Positions 33,562-42,613 of a DNA stretch of 64,000 nucleotides are shown piece by piece. The translations under genes were made by a program, and so were the position numbers. Numbering within the stretch: the first letter of the stretch is position 1; each line of letters opens with the position of its first letter. The notes beneath the pieces are model-generated. The model ran no database searches, had not been told where the DNA came from, and worked only from the letters and a program-made list of their open reading frames with translations. The stretch is from JBFLXR01 sp040757065 (GTDB lineage Bacteria; Pseudomonadota; Gammaproteobacteria; Burkholderiales; Gallionellaceae), in assembly GCA_040757065.1 (NCBI GenBank), contig JBFLXR010000003.1:62001-126000 (forward strand), in the 5' to 3' direction.

Positions 33562-34848
33562 ATGCAGCAAACGCCGGACAGCATTCGTCAGTATTTATGC
33601 AAAGCCTTTTACGTCAACCCCAATCTGATGGTGTTGTCGCGGTCGGCTGACGGCATTATTCTGGACGTCAGCGACAGTTTTTTACGCCTGTTCGGTTACC
33701 GGAAAGAAGAAGTTATCGGGCAATCTTCCGTCGCATTGCATATCTGGAGCAATGAAACCGACCGCGAGTTGCTGCTGCTTATGTTAGAGCGTTACGGCAG
33801 CGTCCGCGATCTGGAACTAAACTTTCAAAGCCGCGACGGCAAGCCGATACGCGCGCTTATCAGCGTGGAACGCATTCCCGACCCGGACGGCGACTTACTA
33901 TTGTTCGTCGGACAGGATATTACCGCACGTATTGAACTGGAAAGCGCCCTTGCCCGCTCGGAATCGCAATATCGGCAATTGATCGAAACCCTGCCGGACG
34001 GTGCAGTTGTCGTCCAGAATGGCCGGTTCGTATATCTCAACCCTATGGGTGTCGAACTCAGCGGCTACGAAACTTCCGAGCTTGTCGGACATCCTTTCCT
34101 GCCATTCATTCACGAAGACGACCGCCAGCGTCTGTCTGAGTTGCACGAACGCCGCATGGGCGGCGAATGCCCCGACAGCGCGCTGGAGTTCCGTTTTATG
34201 ACCAAAGACAAAGGCGTGCGCCACTGGCGCGCGCGCACCACCACCATCGAATGGAACGGTCAGCCCGCCGGATTGGGCGTATTTACCGACATTACCGAGC
34301 AGTATCAAACACAGTGCGAAATCGAATATATGGCATTGCACGACCCGCTGACCGGGCTTGCCAATCGCCGGTTGCTGCTCAACCGCATCGAACAGGCCTT
34401 CGCCCACGCCCGCCGCAAAGAGTGCCCCTTTGCCCTACTGTATTTCGATCTGGATAATTTCAAGCTAATTAACGACCTGTACGGCCACGCCTTCGGCGAC
34501 GAAGTGTTGCAGAAAATCGGCTTCCGCCTGCTATCCAGCATCCGCGAAAGCGATATCGCCGCCCGCATCGGCGGCGATGAATTCATTGTGCTGCTCGACG
34601 AAACCGACACTCAGTCCGCCACTATCGTTGCCGATAAAATCCGCGAGCACATCAGTCAGCCCATCGAGTTGCCGAGCGGTCAGCACATGCACATGTACGT
34701 CAGCATCGGCATCAGTGTATTTCCCGATCACGGCAGCGATTCCGACGCCCTGATCCGCCACGCCGACCACCATATGTATTGCGTCAAAAAATCCCATCAG
34801 CGGGCGAACGGCAAACGCCCGGGCAACGCTTCGCCGCCCCTACAATAA
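33562..34848 (+). CDS. PAS-PAS-GGDEF diguanylate cyclase
   Basis: A 428-residue soluble sensor cyclase. PAS domain 1 covers about 10-130 (NPNLMVLSRSADGIILDVSD to FVGQDITARIELE), PAS domain 2 about 135-255 (SESQYRQLIETLPDG to GVFTDITEQYQTQ), and the GGDEF domain about 258-420. The active site GGDEF is at 337-341, with RESD five residues before it, an intact RxxD inhibitory site. What the PAS domains bind cannot be told. The gene is preceded by a 105-base gap with no clear promoter and only a weak Shine-Dalgarno, and ends 6 bases from the convergent arn operon. Confidence 0.94.
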   Translation: MQQTPDSIRQYLCKAFYVNPNLMVLSRSADGIILDVSDSFLRLFGYRKEEVIGQSSVALHIWSNETDRELLLLMLERYGSVRDLELNFQSRDGKPIRALISVERIPDPDGDLLLFVGQDITARIELESALARSESQYRQLIETLPDGAVVVQNGRFVYLNPMGVELSGYETSELVGHPFLPFIHEDDRQRLSELHERRMGGECPDSALEFRFMTKDKGVRHWRARTTTIEWNGQPAGLGVFTDITEQYQTQCEIEYMALHDPLTGLANRRLLLNRIEQAFAHARRKECPFALLYFDLDNFKLINDLYGHAFGDEVLQKIGFRLLSSIRESDIAARIGGDEFIVLLDETDTQSATIVADKIREHISQPIELPSGQHMHMYVSIGISVFPDHGSDSDALIRHADHHMYCVKKSHQRANGKRPGNASPPLQ

Positions 34849-34854
34849 AGCCGG

Positions 34855-35163
34855 TTAAACCACCCCGCTTTGCACCGGGTGTCGCATATAAAACAAGTTC
34901 AAATGCATGCCATTCAGACTGTGCAACAAGCGATCTGCCGCGCCGTCTTCCAGCACGAACTCGATTTGCACCGGCAATTCGCCGCCCAGCTCGAAAAATG
35001 TTTCCTCGTGCAGGCGTCCATGCCGCCCAAACCCCGCGACTGCGCGATAAACCGAGCCGCCGGGCATACCCATTGCGCGCGCATGCTCAAGCAACCATTC
35101 GTATAGCAACTTGCCGTCGCGAGTCTGTTTCTCGGTGGTGTAGAACTTGAGTACGCTTTGCAT
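34855..35163 (-). CDS. DUF190 protein (CrcB-associated)
   Basis: The 102-residue protein starts at ATG 35163, 7 bases after AGGAG; an ATG two codons earlier is too close to it. It begins MQSVLKFYTTEKQTRDGKLLYEWL (shown in part: LKFYTTEK, LYEWLLEHA) and continues GGSVYRAVAGFGRHG, the DUF190 signature, in a small PII-like ferredoxin fold. DUF190 genes are usually paired with crcB, as here (10 bases apart), so a role in fluoride export or its control is likely. It is the last gene of the arn/crcB transcript. Confidence 0.9.
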   Translation of the reverse strand: MQSVLKFYTTEKQTRDGKLLYEWLLEHARAMGMPGGSVYRAVAGFGRHGRLHEETFFELGGELPVQIEFVLEDGAADRLLHSLNGMHLNLFYMRHPVQSGVV

Positions 35164-35173
35164 GGTCATTCTC

Positions 35174-35557
35174 CTAGACATGCAACCATTTAAAGGTTTG
35201 TATGCCGCACACAGTCATCAGTAAGGAACCGCACAAATGTGCTGCAATAATTGCCGTACCCCACAGATACTGTCCGCGCATCAGCAACGTCACCGTCTCG
35301 GCGGAAAACGTCGAAAAGGTCGTCAATCCACCTAAGAAACCCGTCACAGCGAACAAGCGCCACTCCGGAGAAAGTCCGGGGTGCTGCATGAAAAATGCCA
35401 CCGCCAGTCCAACCAGATAACCGCCCAGCAAATTCGCTGTCAGCGTACCGAGCGGCAACTCGGGTAAAACCGGGTTCAGCCACAACCCAAAGCCCCAGCG
35501 CAACCATGCGCCGAGCGCCGCGCCGAGACCGATCGCCAAAAATGCGTATCCCCCCAT
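35174..35557 (-). CDS. crcB: Fluoride channel CrcB (Fluc)
   Basis: The 127-residue protein has four membrane helices and forms a dual-topology dimer that lets fluoride leave the cell. Conserved elements are GAALGAWLRWG in helix 1, GTLTANLLGGYLVG (the fluoride-path Asn) in helix 2, and GFLGGLTTFSTFSAE in helix 3, where the helix break holds a sodium ion and the Phe box lines the pore. It starts 17 bases after the arnD stop. I saw no fluoride riboswitch in that gap, so it seems to ride on the arn transcript. Confidence 0.94.
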   Translation of the reverse strand: MGGYAFLAIGLGAALGAWLRWGFGLWLNPVLPELPLGTLTANLLGGYLVGLAVAFFMQHPGLSPEWRLFAVTGFLGGLTTFSTFSAETVTLLMRGQYLWGTAIIAAHLCGSLLMTVCGIQTFKWLHV

Positions 35558-35574
35558 GACGTCCCCCGCCCGCG

Positions 35575-36483
35575 TTATGGAAACGACTCGCCCTGCACTG
35601 CCAGCGCCCCGATGCGCCCCTCGAAAGCGCGCATCGATACCTCATGGCAAGGCAAACCCTTCGGCAAACCTGCCAGATATTCGCGCATGGAAACCAGTTG
35701 GTAGCCTTGCGCCTGCCAGCCCGCCAATAATTGCTCGAACACCGGCATCCATTTCCCGCCTTCCAGCTCGGCATGCAGCGTAAACACATGTCCGGTCGGC
35801 GGCGGATTGTCGGTCAGCCTCAACATATACTCCGCCAGATTTTCCAACGTCAGCCCATCCCGGTTGATGAGTTCATCCAATGTCGGCAGCGTGGTCGGTA
35901 GCTGCGGACAGGCAATAATCTCCCCCTGCCAGACCGGCAGATACGGATGTGCCCCACGCGAATCGGAACTATAGGCGAAACCCCGCTGTTGCATCAGTCG
36001 AAAAGCGTGGCGATTCATTTGCCAACCGGCAGCAGCGTGCCCAAGCGCCGACTCGCCAAATATCTCTCGGTACCGGTCGATCGCACGCTGTAATTCTTGC
36101 TCGGTCCAGGTATTGTCTTTGTCGACAACATGATCTTGCCAGCGAATATGGTCGTAGCAATGTATGCCGGTTTCGAAGCCCGCCTCCCGCACACTGCGCA
36201 TAATCTCGCCGCAACGCTTGCCGATGTCCGGTGCGGGCAGCAAAGTGCCGTACAACAGCGTTTTGATGCCGTAATGTTCGCGCACCGACATGCGCGACAC
36301 CTTACCGAGATAGCCGGGACGAAAAATACGTTTGATTGCACGCCCCATGTGGTCGGGGCCAAGAGTAAAGAAGAAGGTTGCCTGTGCGTTATAGCGTTTC
36401 AGGACATCCATCAGACGCGGCACGCCTTCACGCGTGCCGCGATAGGTATCGACATCGATTTTCAGTGCAAGCTGCTGCACCAT
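35575..36483 (-). CDS. arnD: 4-deoxy-4-formamido-L-arabinose-phosphoundecaprenol deformylase ArnD
   Basis: ArnD removes the formyl group from undecaprenyl-phosphate-linked L-Ara4FN, making the transfer step irreversible. The 302-residue polysaccharide-deacetylase-fold protein has the metal and catalytic motifs: KIDVDTYRG at 8-16 (catalytic Asp and metal Asp), FETGIHCYDHIRWQDHV near 100 (metal His), and GHAAAGWQMNRHA near 148. VFTLHAELEG near 237 carries the catalytic His. It starts 3 bases after the arnA dehydrogenase stop. Confidence 0.94.
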   Translation of the reverse strand: MVQQLALKIDVDTYRGTREGVPRLMDVLKRYNAQATFFFTLGPDHMGRAIKRIFRPGYLGKVSRMSVREHYGIKTLLYGTLLPAPDIGKRCGEIMRSVREAGFETGIHCYDHIRWQDHVVDKDNTWTEQELQRAIDRYREIFGESALGHAAAGWQMNRHAFRLMQQRGFAYSSDSRGAHPYLPVWQGEIIACPQLPTTLPTLDELINRDGLTLENLAEYMLRLTDNPPPTGHVFTLHAELEGGKWMPVFEQLLAGWQAQGYQLVSMREYLAGLPKGLPCHEVSMRAFEGRIGALAVQGESFP

Positions 36484-36486
36484 CGA

Positions 36487-37530
36487 TTAATCGACCAGAC
36501 TGCGGGCTTCGCCGATTTGACCGCGATAGGCGTCGAAAATCTTACGCAGGGTATCCGCCATCGAAGTGGTCGGTTTCCAGCTCAGCTCTTCGCAGGTATT
36601 GGTAATCTTGGGTACGCGGTTCTGCACGTCCTGATAGCCCTTGCCGTAGTAAGCTGCGGAAGTGGTTTCCACCAGTTGCACGTTCTTGGCGGAATCGCGG
36701 TATTCCGGGTACTCTTCCGCCAGCTTCAGCATCATGCCGGCCAGATCGCGAATCGAGTAGTTATTGCTCGGATTGCCGATATTGTAAATCTTGCCGGTTG
36801 CGACACCATCCTTGTTTTCGATAATCTTCATCAGCGCATCGATACCGTCATCGATGTAGGTGAAAGCGCGCTTCTGATGACCGCCGTCCACCAGACTGAT
36901 GTTCTCGCCGCGCACGATGTGCCCGAAGAATTGCGTCACCACGCGGGAACTGCCTTCCTTCGGGGTATGAATCGAATCCAGCCCTGCGCCAATCCAGTTG
37001 AACGGACGGAACAAGGTGAAGTTCAGGTTATCTTGCATGCCATAACCCCAAATAACTCGATCCATCAACTGTTTGGAACAAGAATAAATCCAGCGCGGCT
37101 TATTGATCGGGCCGCAAATCAACTCGGAATTATCCGGGTCGAATTCCTCGTCGTGACACATGCCGTATACTTCGGAAGTAGACGGGAAGACCAAATGCTT
37201 ACCGTACTTCACCGCCGCCCGCACGATCGGCAGATTGGCCTCGAAATCCAGTTCGAATACACGCAACGGCTGCTTTACATAGGTAGAAGGCGTTGCAATC
37301 GCCACCAATGGCAGAATCACGTCGCACTTGCGCACGTGGTATTCCACCCATTCCTTATTGATCGTGATATCGCCTTCGAAGAAATTGAAACGCGGCTTAC
37401 CCAACAGATCGGTAATCCGGTCGGTGTTCATATCCATCCCGTACACCTCCCAGTCGGTGGTTTCCAGAATACGCTTGGACAAGTGATGGCCGATAAAGCC
37501 GTTCACACCGAGGATTAATACCTTTTTCAT
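36487..37530 (-). CDS. arnA: ArnA decarboxylase domain as a separate protein (UDP-glucuronate decarboxylase)
   Basis: This 347-residue short-chain dehydrogenase oxidises and decarboxylates UDP-glucuronic acid to UDP-4-keto-arabinose. It starts KKVLILGVNGFIGHHL (NAD-binding GxxGxxG), has the catalytic Thr/Ser in FPSTSEVYGM and the Tyr-Lys pair in WIYSCSKQLMDR, and IIEN-KDGVATGKIYNIGNP further on. It corresponds to the C-terminal half of E. coli ArnA, here encoded apart from the formyltransferase half, 12 bases downstream of it. Substrate UDP-glucuronate needs ugd, which is not in the window. Confidence 0.93.
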   Translation of the reverse strand: MKKVLILGVNGFIGHHLSKRILETTDWEVYGMDMNTDRITDLLGKPRFNFFEGDITINKEWVEYHVRKCDVILPLVAIATPSTYVKQPLRVFELDFEANLPIVRAAVKYGKHLVFPSTSEVYGMCHDEEFDPDNSELICGPINKPRWIYSCSKQLMDRVIWGYGMQDNLNFTLFRPFNWIGAGLDSIHTPKEGSSRVVTQFFGHIVRGENISLVDGGHQKRAFTYIDDGIDALMKIIENKDGVATGKIYNIGNPSNNYSIRDLAGMMLKLAEEYPEYRDSAKNVQLVETTSAAYYGKGYQDVQNRVPKITNTCEELSWKPTTSMADTLRKIFDAYRGQIGEARSLVD

Positions 37531-37542
37531 TTCAATTTCCTG

Positions 37543-38460
37543 TCAGTTGAATTTAAATCGTTCCGCACCGTATTGCGCTGCAAATTCCTGCGGCGTCATT
37601 TCGACGCCATCCAGCTCGAAGCGTACCACACGCAGCACCCCTTGCCCGCAAATCGCGTACGCTTTACCTTCTTTCACATAGAAAGCCGGGGTTTCGCCGC
37701 TCACCGTACATCCGGTTACCAAAGTTTGCAGAATCCGCATCGGCTTGCCCAGCAGGCGCGTCGTGGCGCCCGGATACGGCGGCGCGACCGCACGCACCAA
37801 ATTATGAATACTGCCGGCGTCCAGCGACCAGTCAATGATCCCGTCTTCCGGCTTACGTCCGCCAAAATATCCGCCTTGCGTCAAATCCTGCTTCAGCCGG
37901 GGGGCCGTACCCGCCAGCAAGGCGGGCAAACACGCATGCAAGGCCATTTCAGCCGCCACGGTCACTTTTTGAAACACCTCGAATGCAGTATCGTTCGGCA
38001 GAATCGGTACAGACTGTTGCGCCACGATATCGCCGTTATCCGGCTTCTCGGTCATGTAATGCAGGGTTGCCCCGGTCTCGGTTTCGCTTTTGATGATCGC
38101 CCAGTTTACCGGTACCCGCCCGCGATACTTCGGCAGCAGGGAACCGTGCATATTGAGTGCGCCGCGCTTGGGAAGTTCCAACAAAGCCGGCTTGAGCATC
38201 TCGCGGTAATAAAACGAGAAGAAGAAATCGGGCTGCAAAGCCCGGATTTGCTCAATAACTTCCGGCGTATTCGGATTATCCGGCGTAATCGTCGGGATGC
38301 CGTGCAATGCGGCCAGCTCGGCCACACTGTCAAACCATATATTCTCGTTGGGATTGTCGCGATGCGTTACGACCAGCGAGATTTTGACGCCATGCGCCAA
38401 CAACACCTCCAGACAGCGCTTGCCGACGTTGTGATAGGCGAATACGACAGCACTAGTCAT
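37543..38460 (-). CDS. ArnA formyltransferase domain as a separate protein
   Basis: From the ATG at 38460 this 305-residue protein is a formyltransferase that transfers a formyl group from 10-formyl-tetrahydrofolate to UDP-L-Ara4N. It has MHGSLLPKYRGRVPVNWAI (catalytic Asn and His region, near 100) and TGATLHYMTEKPDNGDIV with the catalytic Asp near 140, as in the N-terminal half of ArnA and in Met-tRNA formyltransferase. Operon position and the VFAYHNVGKRCLEVLL start favour the ArnA function. Its start overlaps the arnC stop by 8 bases. In E. coli this and the next gene are fused. Confidence 0.92.
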   Translation of the reverse strand: MTSAVVFAYHNVGKRCLEVLLAHGVKISLVVTHRDNPNENIWFDSVAELAALHGIPTITPDNPNTPEVIEQIRALQPDFFFSFYYREMLKPALLELPKRGALNMHGSLLPKYRGRVPVNWAIIKSETETGATLHYMTEKPDNGDIVAQQSVPILPNDTAFEVFQKVTVAAEMALHACLPALLAGTAPRLKQDLTQGGYFGGRKPEDGIIDWSLDAGSIHNLVRAVAPPYPGATTRLLGKPMRILQTLVTGCTVSGETPAFYVKEGKAYAICGQGVLRVVRFELDGVEMTPQEFAAQYGAERFKFN

Positions 38461-39394
38461 GGCGCTGTTCCAATACAGCCTCAACCAAATAGCGCGGACG
38501 GTGGCGCACTTGCTGATAAATCCGCCCGATGTATTCCCCCAGCAAACCGATACCGAACAACGCAATTCCGATCAGGAAAAACATCAATGCGAATAGCGTA
38601 AACATTCCCTCGGCTTCCGGGCCGATGACCAAACGGCGCACAACCAGGAACAAGAAAAACAGCGCCGAAAACACCGAAATCAGCATCCCCATCATCGAGA
38701 ACCACTGCAACGGCACCAGCGAAAAACCAGTCATCAAATCAAAATTCAAACGAATCAAACTATACAACGAATACTTCGATTCGCCTGCCGCGCGCTCTTC
38801 GTGCCCCACCACCACCTCGGTCGGGTTACGCGCAAAACTATAAGCCAGCGCAGGAATGAAGGTGTTCACTTCCTTGCAGGAATTGACAGCATCGATGATA
38901 TGCCGGTCATAGGCACGGAACATGCACCCTTGATCGGTCATTTTGATGCGGGTTATGCGTTCGCGCAGACGGTTCATCGCGCGCGATGCCCAATGCCGCC
39001 ACAAGCTATCATTCCGCTGACGGCGAATCGAACCGACGTAGTCGTACCCCTCGTCCATTTTCGCCAGCAGCAAGCCGGTATCCTCCGGCGGATTCTGCAA
39101 ATCGGCATCCAGCGTCACCACCCGCTGACCGCGACAATGCTCGAAGCCGGCCATGATCGCCATATGCTGACCGAAATTGCCGTTGAAGAGTACCACTCGG
39201 GTGACGTCCGGTCGCACCTGAAATTGTTCGCGCAAAATGGCAGCGGAACGGTCGCGACTGCCATCGTTAACAAAAACGATTTCGTAGGAAATGCCGAGCC
39301 CGTCGAGCGCCGGGTACAGGCGCGCAAACAGGGCACGCAGCCCCTGTTCTTCGTTATAAACGGGAATGACGACGGATAGTTGTGGATTAGTCAT
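38453..39394 (-). CDS. arnC: Undecaprenyl-phosphate 4-deoxy-4-formamido-L-arabinose transferase ArnC
   Basis: ArnC moves L-Ara4FN from UDP to undecaprenyl phosphate at the inner membrane. From ATG 39394 the protein has 313 residues: a GT2 domain beginning LSVVIPVYNEEQGL, with VFVNDGSRDRS, TLDADLQNPPED (metal-binding DAD) and a following cytosolic part, then two C-terminal membrane helices (about 230-255 and 262-290). An ATG three codons upstream is an alternative; neither has a clear Shine-Dalgarno. It begins 55 bases after arnB ends, the largest gap inside the operon. Confidence 0.92.
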   Translation of the reverse strand: MTNPQLSVVIPVYNEEQGLRALFARLYPALDGLGISYEIVFVNDGSRDRSAAILREQFQVRPDVTRVVLFNGNFGQHMAIMAGFEHCRGQRVVTLDADLQNPPEDTGLLLAKMDEGYDYVGSIRRQRNDSLWRHWASRAMNRLRERITRIKMTDQGCMFRAYDRHIIDAVNSCKEVNTFIPALAYSFARNPTEVVVGHEERAAGESKYSLYSLIRLNFDLMTGFSLVPLQWFSMMGMLISVFSALFFLFLVVRRLVIGPEAEGMFTLFALMFFLIGIALFGIGLLGEYIGRIYQQVRHRPRYLVEAVLEQRHD

Positions 39395-39449
39395 GAGCGG
39401 CATTTTACCGCAGAGCGCCCGGTTCGCGAAATCTCGGCGTCGGCTCTGT

Positions 39450-40571
39450 TTATCCCGCCAACACTTCCCGCACCGCGGCACAGACGCGCTCGACATCTGC
39501 TTCGCTCAGCGAAGGAAACATCGGCAAGGTCACGGTCTGCCGCCCAATCCACTCTGCCACCGGGAACATGCCCTCACAAAAACCGAGTGCGCGATAGAGT
39601 TTGAACAAATGAATCGGAGCGTAGTGAAAACCCAAACCGATATCGCGCTCTTTCATGCGCAACATAAAATCAGCACGGGTCACGCGCTCTGGCAAAATAA
39701 TCTGGAACAAATGCCAATTGCTGTTTTCGAAATCCGCCACTGGCAGTTGCGCACCCGTTTGCGCCTCGAAATCCGGCCCGAACGTTGCAAAATAATGCTT
39801 TGCCAAGGCACGGCGGCGTGCAGTAATCGCATCCAGTTGGGCAAATTGTCCCAGCCCGATGGCCGCTGCCACATCGGTCATATTGTATTTGCCGCCCAGC
39901 ACATCGACCTCGATACCATCTACGCCGCTACGGGTCACACCCTGCAAACGGTATTTCTCCGCCAAGGCGGATTCCTCGGGGGTATTCAGCACCAGACAAC
40001 CGCCCTCCGAGGTAGTAATGTTTTTATTCGCCTGAAAGCTGAACGAAACGAAATCGCCGAACGCGCCGATGCGCTGCCCCTTCCAGGTCGAGCCGATGGC
40101 TTGCGCCGCGTCTTCGATCACGCGCAGATTGTGCCGCCGCGCAATGTCGTACAGCTTACCCATATCCACCGGCAACCCCGCCAGATAGACCGGGATAATG
40201 GCGCGTGTACGCGGAGTAATCGCAGCCTCGACCTTATCCAAATCGATATTGCGAGTCTTCGGGTCAATGTCGGCGAACACCGGCGTCGCACCGACTTCCA
40301 GAATCACGTTCGAAGTCGCCACCCAGGAAATCGGGGTGGTAATCACCTCGTCGCCGGGACCGACACCGGCAATCCGCAGGGCGATTTCCATGGTACAAGT
40401 ACCGGAATTGAAGGTACGCACCGGACGCCCACCGAAATATTCCGACAGTTTCGCCTCGAACTCCTGCACCTTAGGGCCGCTGGTAATCCAGCCCGAGCGC
40501 AACACATCTGCCACTGCGGCAATAGTCGCCTCATCGATTACCGGTTTTGCAAAAGGAAGAAAAGTCGCCAT
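39450..40571 (-). CDS. arnB: UDP-4-amino-4-deoxy-L-arabinose aminotransferase ArnB
   Basis: ArnB converts UDP-4-keto-arabinose to UDP-L-Ara4N with glutamate and PLP. The 373-residue DegT/DnrJ/EryC1-fold protein has the start FLPFAKPVIDEATI, the cofactor-binding FNSGTCTMEIALRIAGVG, VIEDAAQAIGSTWKG (Asp to pyridine N), and the PLP Lys in FSFQANKNITTSEGG near residue 184. It follows the EmrE-like gene by 24 bases. The DegT fold also covers other sugar aminotransferases, but the surrounding arn genes fix the assignment. Confidence 0.94.
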   Translation of the reverse strand: MATFLPFAKPVIDEATIAAVADVLRSGWITSGPKVQEFEAKLSEYFGGRPVRTFNSGTCTMEIALRIAGVGPGDEVITTPISWVATSNVILEVGATPVFADIDPKTRNIDLDKVEAAITPRTRAIIPVYLAGLPVDMGKLYDIARRHNLRVIEDAAQAIGSTWKGQRIGAFGDFVSFSFQANKNITTSEGGCLVLNTPEESALAEKYRLQGVTRSGVDGIEVDVLGGKYNMTDVAAAIGLGQFAQLDAITARRRALAKHYFATFGPDFEAQTGAQLPVADFENSNWHLFQIILPERVTRADFMLRMKERDIGLGFHYAPIHLFKLYRALGFCEGMFPVAEWIGRQTVTLPMFPSLSEADVERVCAAVREVLAG

Positions 40572-40595
40572 CGAAACCTCGAATCGCGCGCCAAG

Positions 40596-40967
40596 TCAGG
40601 CGCGGGAAATAATTAAAACGCCGAGCATGATTACGCCCATGCCGACCACTTTAGCCGGATTAAACGCCTCATTGAACAGCCACCATGCGGCAACCGCATT
40701 CACAACATAGCCCATCGACAGTAATGGATAAGCAATACTAACTTGCACCCGCGACAGCGCCAAAATCCAGATCACCACGCCGAACACATAGCAGCCCATC
40801 GCGCCGAGAATATGCGGCTCAGTCGCCAGCTTCCAGCCGATTGGTAAAATATTCTCGCGACTAAACTCGAAATAGCCGATGCTGTTGGTTCCGGCTTTAA
40901 TCAGAATTTGCGCCGCGACATTGAACATCACTCCGGTGAAAATCAATCCGAAATTAACCAGATTCAC
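40596..40967 (-). CDS. ArnE/ArnF-like EmrE-family flippase subunit
   Basis: A 123-residue protein with four predicted membrane helices, of the small multidrug resistance fold: NFGLIFTGVMFNVAAQILIKAG, then helices near 45-65, 72-92 and 100-121. In E. coli, ArnE and ArnF pair to flip undecaprenyl-phosphate-L-Ara4N to the periplasm. Only one such gene is present here, so it may act as a homodimer or with a partner elsewhere. It starts inside the last codon of arnT (ATGA overlap). Confidence 0.85.
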   Translation of the reverse strand: MNLVNFGLIFTGVMFNVAAQILIKAGTNSIGYFEFSRENILPIGWKLATEPHILGAMGCYVFGVVIWILALSRVQVSIAYPLLSMGYVVNAVAAWWLFNEAFNPAKVVGMGVIMLGVLIISRA

Positions 40968-42613
40968 GGTTTGCTCACCACGATATGTTGATAATCTTTA
41001 AAAACAATCTTCATCGGCACACCCTGCTTCTCCAATAGGGGATACACATAAACCGGCATAATCGCCAAAGCGTGCGGCTGGTTTTGCCAAACCTTTCCGA
41101 AGGTTTCCAGATCCGGAATCCAGCGTTGCGGCTCTTGCAAGATACCGAAGTCCATTTCATCCTTATAAGCCACGAGCGTAAAGGTGTGCTTCAGGTAAAA
41201 GGTCAGCGTCTGCTCATAGGTCAGCACCGAATACAGCGGCGTTTCCGGCTTCACCAGGGGCTGGATCACCTTGGCGATATGCAACGCCGAACGCTCGCGC
41301 GCCGCCGTGTTGTAGCCGGACAACCCGACTTGCGCCGCCAATAACGAACAAAATGCTATCACGCTGACCGCCATCAGCTTATTGCGGCGCAGCACCATGC
41401 CGGAACCAAGCAACAAACCGAACAACATGATCCCGGCAGCCCCGACCAGCCACGGCACATAGGCAGCATACAAGGCCGCCTGATCGGGATTATTCGCCAG
41501 CTTCGGGGTTTGCGAGGCCAGCCCGATACCCAACGCCATCAACGGCACAAACGGCACAATCAGCCAGAACAAACGCTTACCGTCCATCTCGGCGAGTTGT
41601 TTACCCATCAGCAGCGCCAGTGCAGGAAACATCGGCAGCAAATAAGATGGCAACTTGGAACCGGACACCGAGAAAAATACATAGATGAAAACCGCCCAAA
41701 CCAGCAAGAAACGCTGCGGGTTGAAGGTTTGCACCACACGTGCACTGTTGCGCCACGTGCGCAAGGCGGTATCGATCATCAACAGTGTCCAAGGCAACAT
41801 CCCGATCAACAGAATCGGCACAAAGTAATACCAAGGTTGATAGCGACCCAGTTTTTTGGTGGTAAACCGGGTAAAGTGTTCATAGATAAAGAAGCGCTCG
41901 AAGAATTCCGGATTAGCCTTAATCACCAGCACGAACCACGGCACCGTAATCAGCAAAAACAGCGCCAATCCGCTCAGCCAGTGCATCCGCTTCCACACAG
42001 CAAAATCGCGCTGCGCCGCACTATAGATCACCAGCGCTGTGCCGGGCAGAATAATCCCCATCAGCCCTTTGCTCAGCACAGCCAGAGCCAAACCTGCCCA
42101 TGCCAACAGCATCCAGTTACGCTGCGTTCGCGCATCGTGATCGCGGTACTGCGCCAGCAACAAACCGAAAATACCCAACGTCACGAAGAAGGTCACCCCC
42201 ATATCGAGGGTATTGATGTGCCCCATCATCGCGTACATCCAGCTGCCGCCGAGCAGCAATGCCGCGTAATAGCCCGCCTCGCGTCCGAACAGACGCGAAC
42301 CGGCGAACCAAGTCAGAAACAACCCGAGAAAACCTGTCAGCGCGGTCCAGAGCCGCGAAGTCCACTGATGCTCGCCAAACGCCTCATAGGCTACTGCTGT
42401 CGCCCAATATTGCAGAGGCGGCTTTTCGAAATACTTCAGATCGTTCAGCCGCGGCGTCACCCAGTCGCCGCTCGCCACCATCTCACGCGGAATTTCGGCA
42501 TACCGGCCTTCGTCCGGTTTCACCAGCGTCCGATATTCCAGATTACCGAACCAGATCACCGCTACCAGAATCAGCAGCAACCCGCTCCAGCGACGCAAAA
42601 TATGCTGCATCAT
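40964..42613 (-). CDS. arnT: Lipid A 4-amino-4-deoxy-L-arabinosyltransferase ArnT
   Basis: ArnT, in the inner membrane with its active site on the periplasmic face, transfers L-Ara4N from the carrier lipid to lipid A phosphates and so lowers binding of polymyxin and other cationic peptides. The 549-residue GT-C protein has about 12 membrane segments, and the conserved first periplasmic loop with KPDEGRYAEIPREM, DWVTPRLNDLKYFEKPPLQYW. Its start overlaps the methyltransferase stop and its stop overlaps the next start, both as ATGA. A general PMT-family mannosyltransferase is excluded by the complete arn context. Confidence 0.93.
   Translation of the reverse strand: MMQHILRRWSGLLLILVAVIWFGNLEYRTLVKPDEGRYAEIPREMVASGDWVTPRLNDLKYFEKPPLQYWATAVAYEAFGEHQWTSRLWTALTGFLGLFLTWFAGSRLFGREAGYYAALLLGGSWMYAMMGHINTLDMGVTFFVTLGIFGLLLAQYRDHDARTQRNWMLLAWAGLALAVLSKGLMGIILPGTALVIYSAAQRDFAVWKRMHWLSGLALFLLITVPWFVLVIKANPEFFERFFIYEHFTRFTTKKLGRYQPWYYFVPILLIGMLPWTLLMIDTALRTWRNSARVVQTFNPQRFLLVWAVFIYVFFSVSGSKLPSYLLPMFPALALLMGKQLAEMDGKRLFWLIVPFVPLMALGIGLASQTPKLANNPDQAALYAAYVPWLVGAAGIMLFGLLLGSGMVLRRNKLMAVSVIAFCSLLAAQVGLSGYNTAARERSALHIAKVIQPLVKPETPLYSVLTYEQTLTFYLKHTFTLVAYKDEMDFGILQEPQRWIPDLETFGKVWQNQPHALAIMPVYVYPLLEKQGVPMKIVFKDYQHIVVSKP

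Noticed and set aside
35558..35574. Fluoride riboswitch before crcB
   Set aside because: Only 17 bases lie between arnD and crcB, too short for the aptamer.
36097..37518. 473-codon open frame opposite arnD/arnA
   Set aside because: Antisense shadow of two conserved enzymes.
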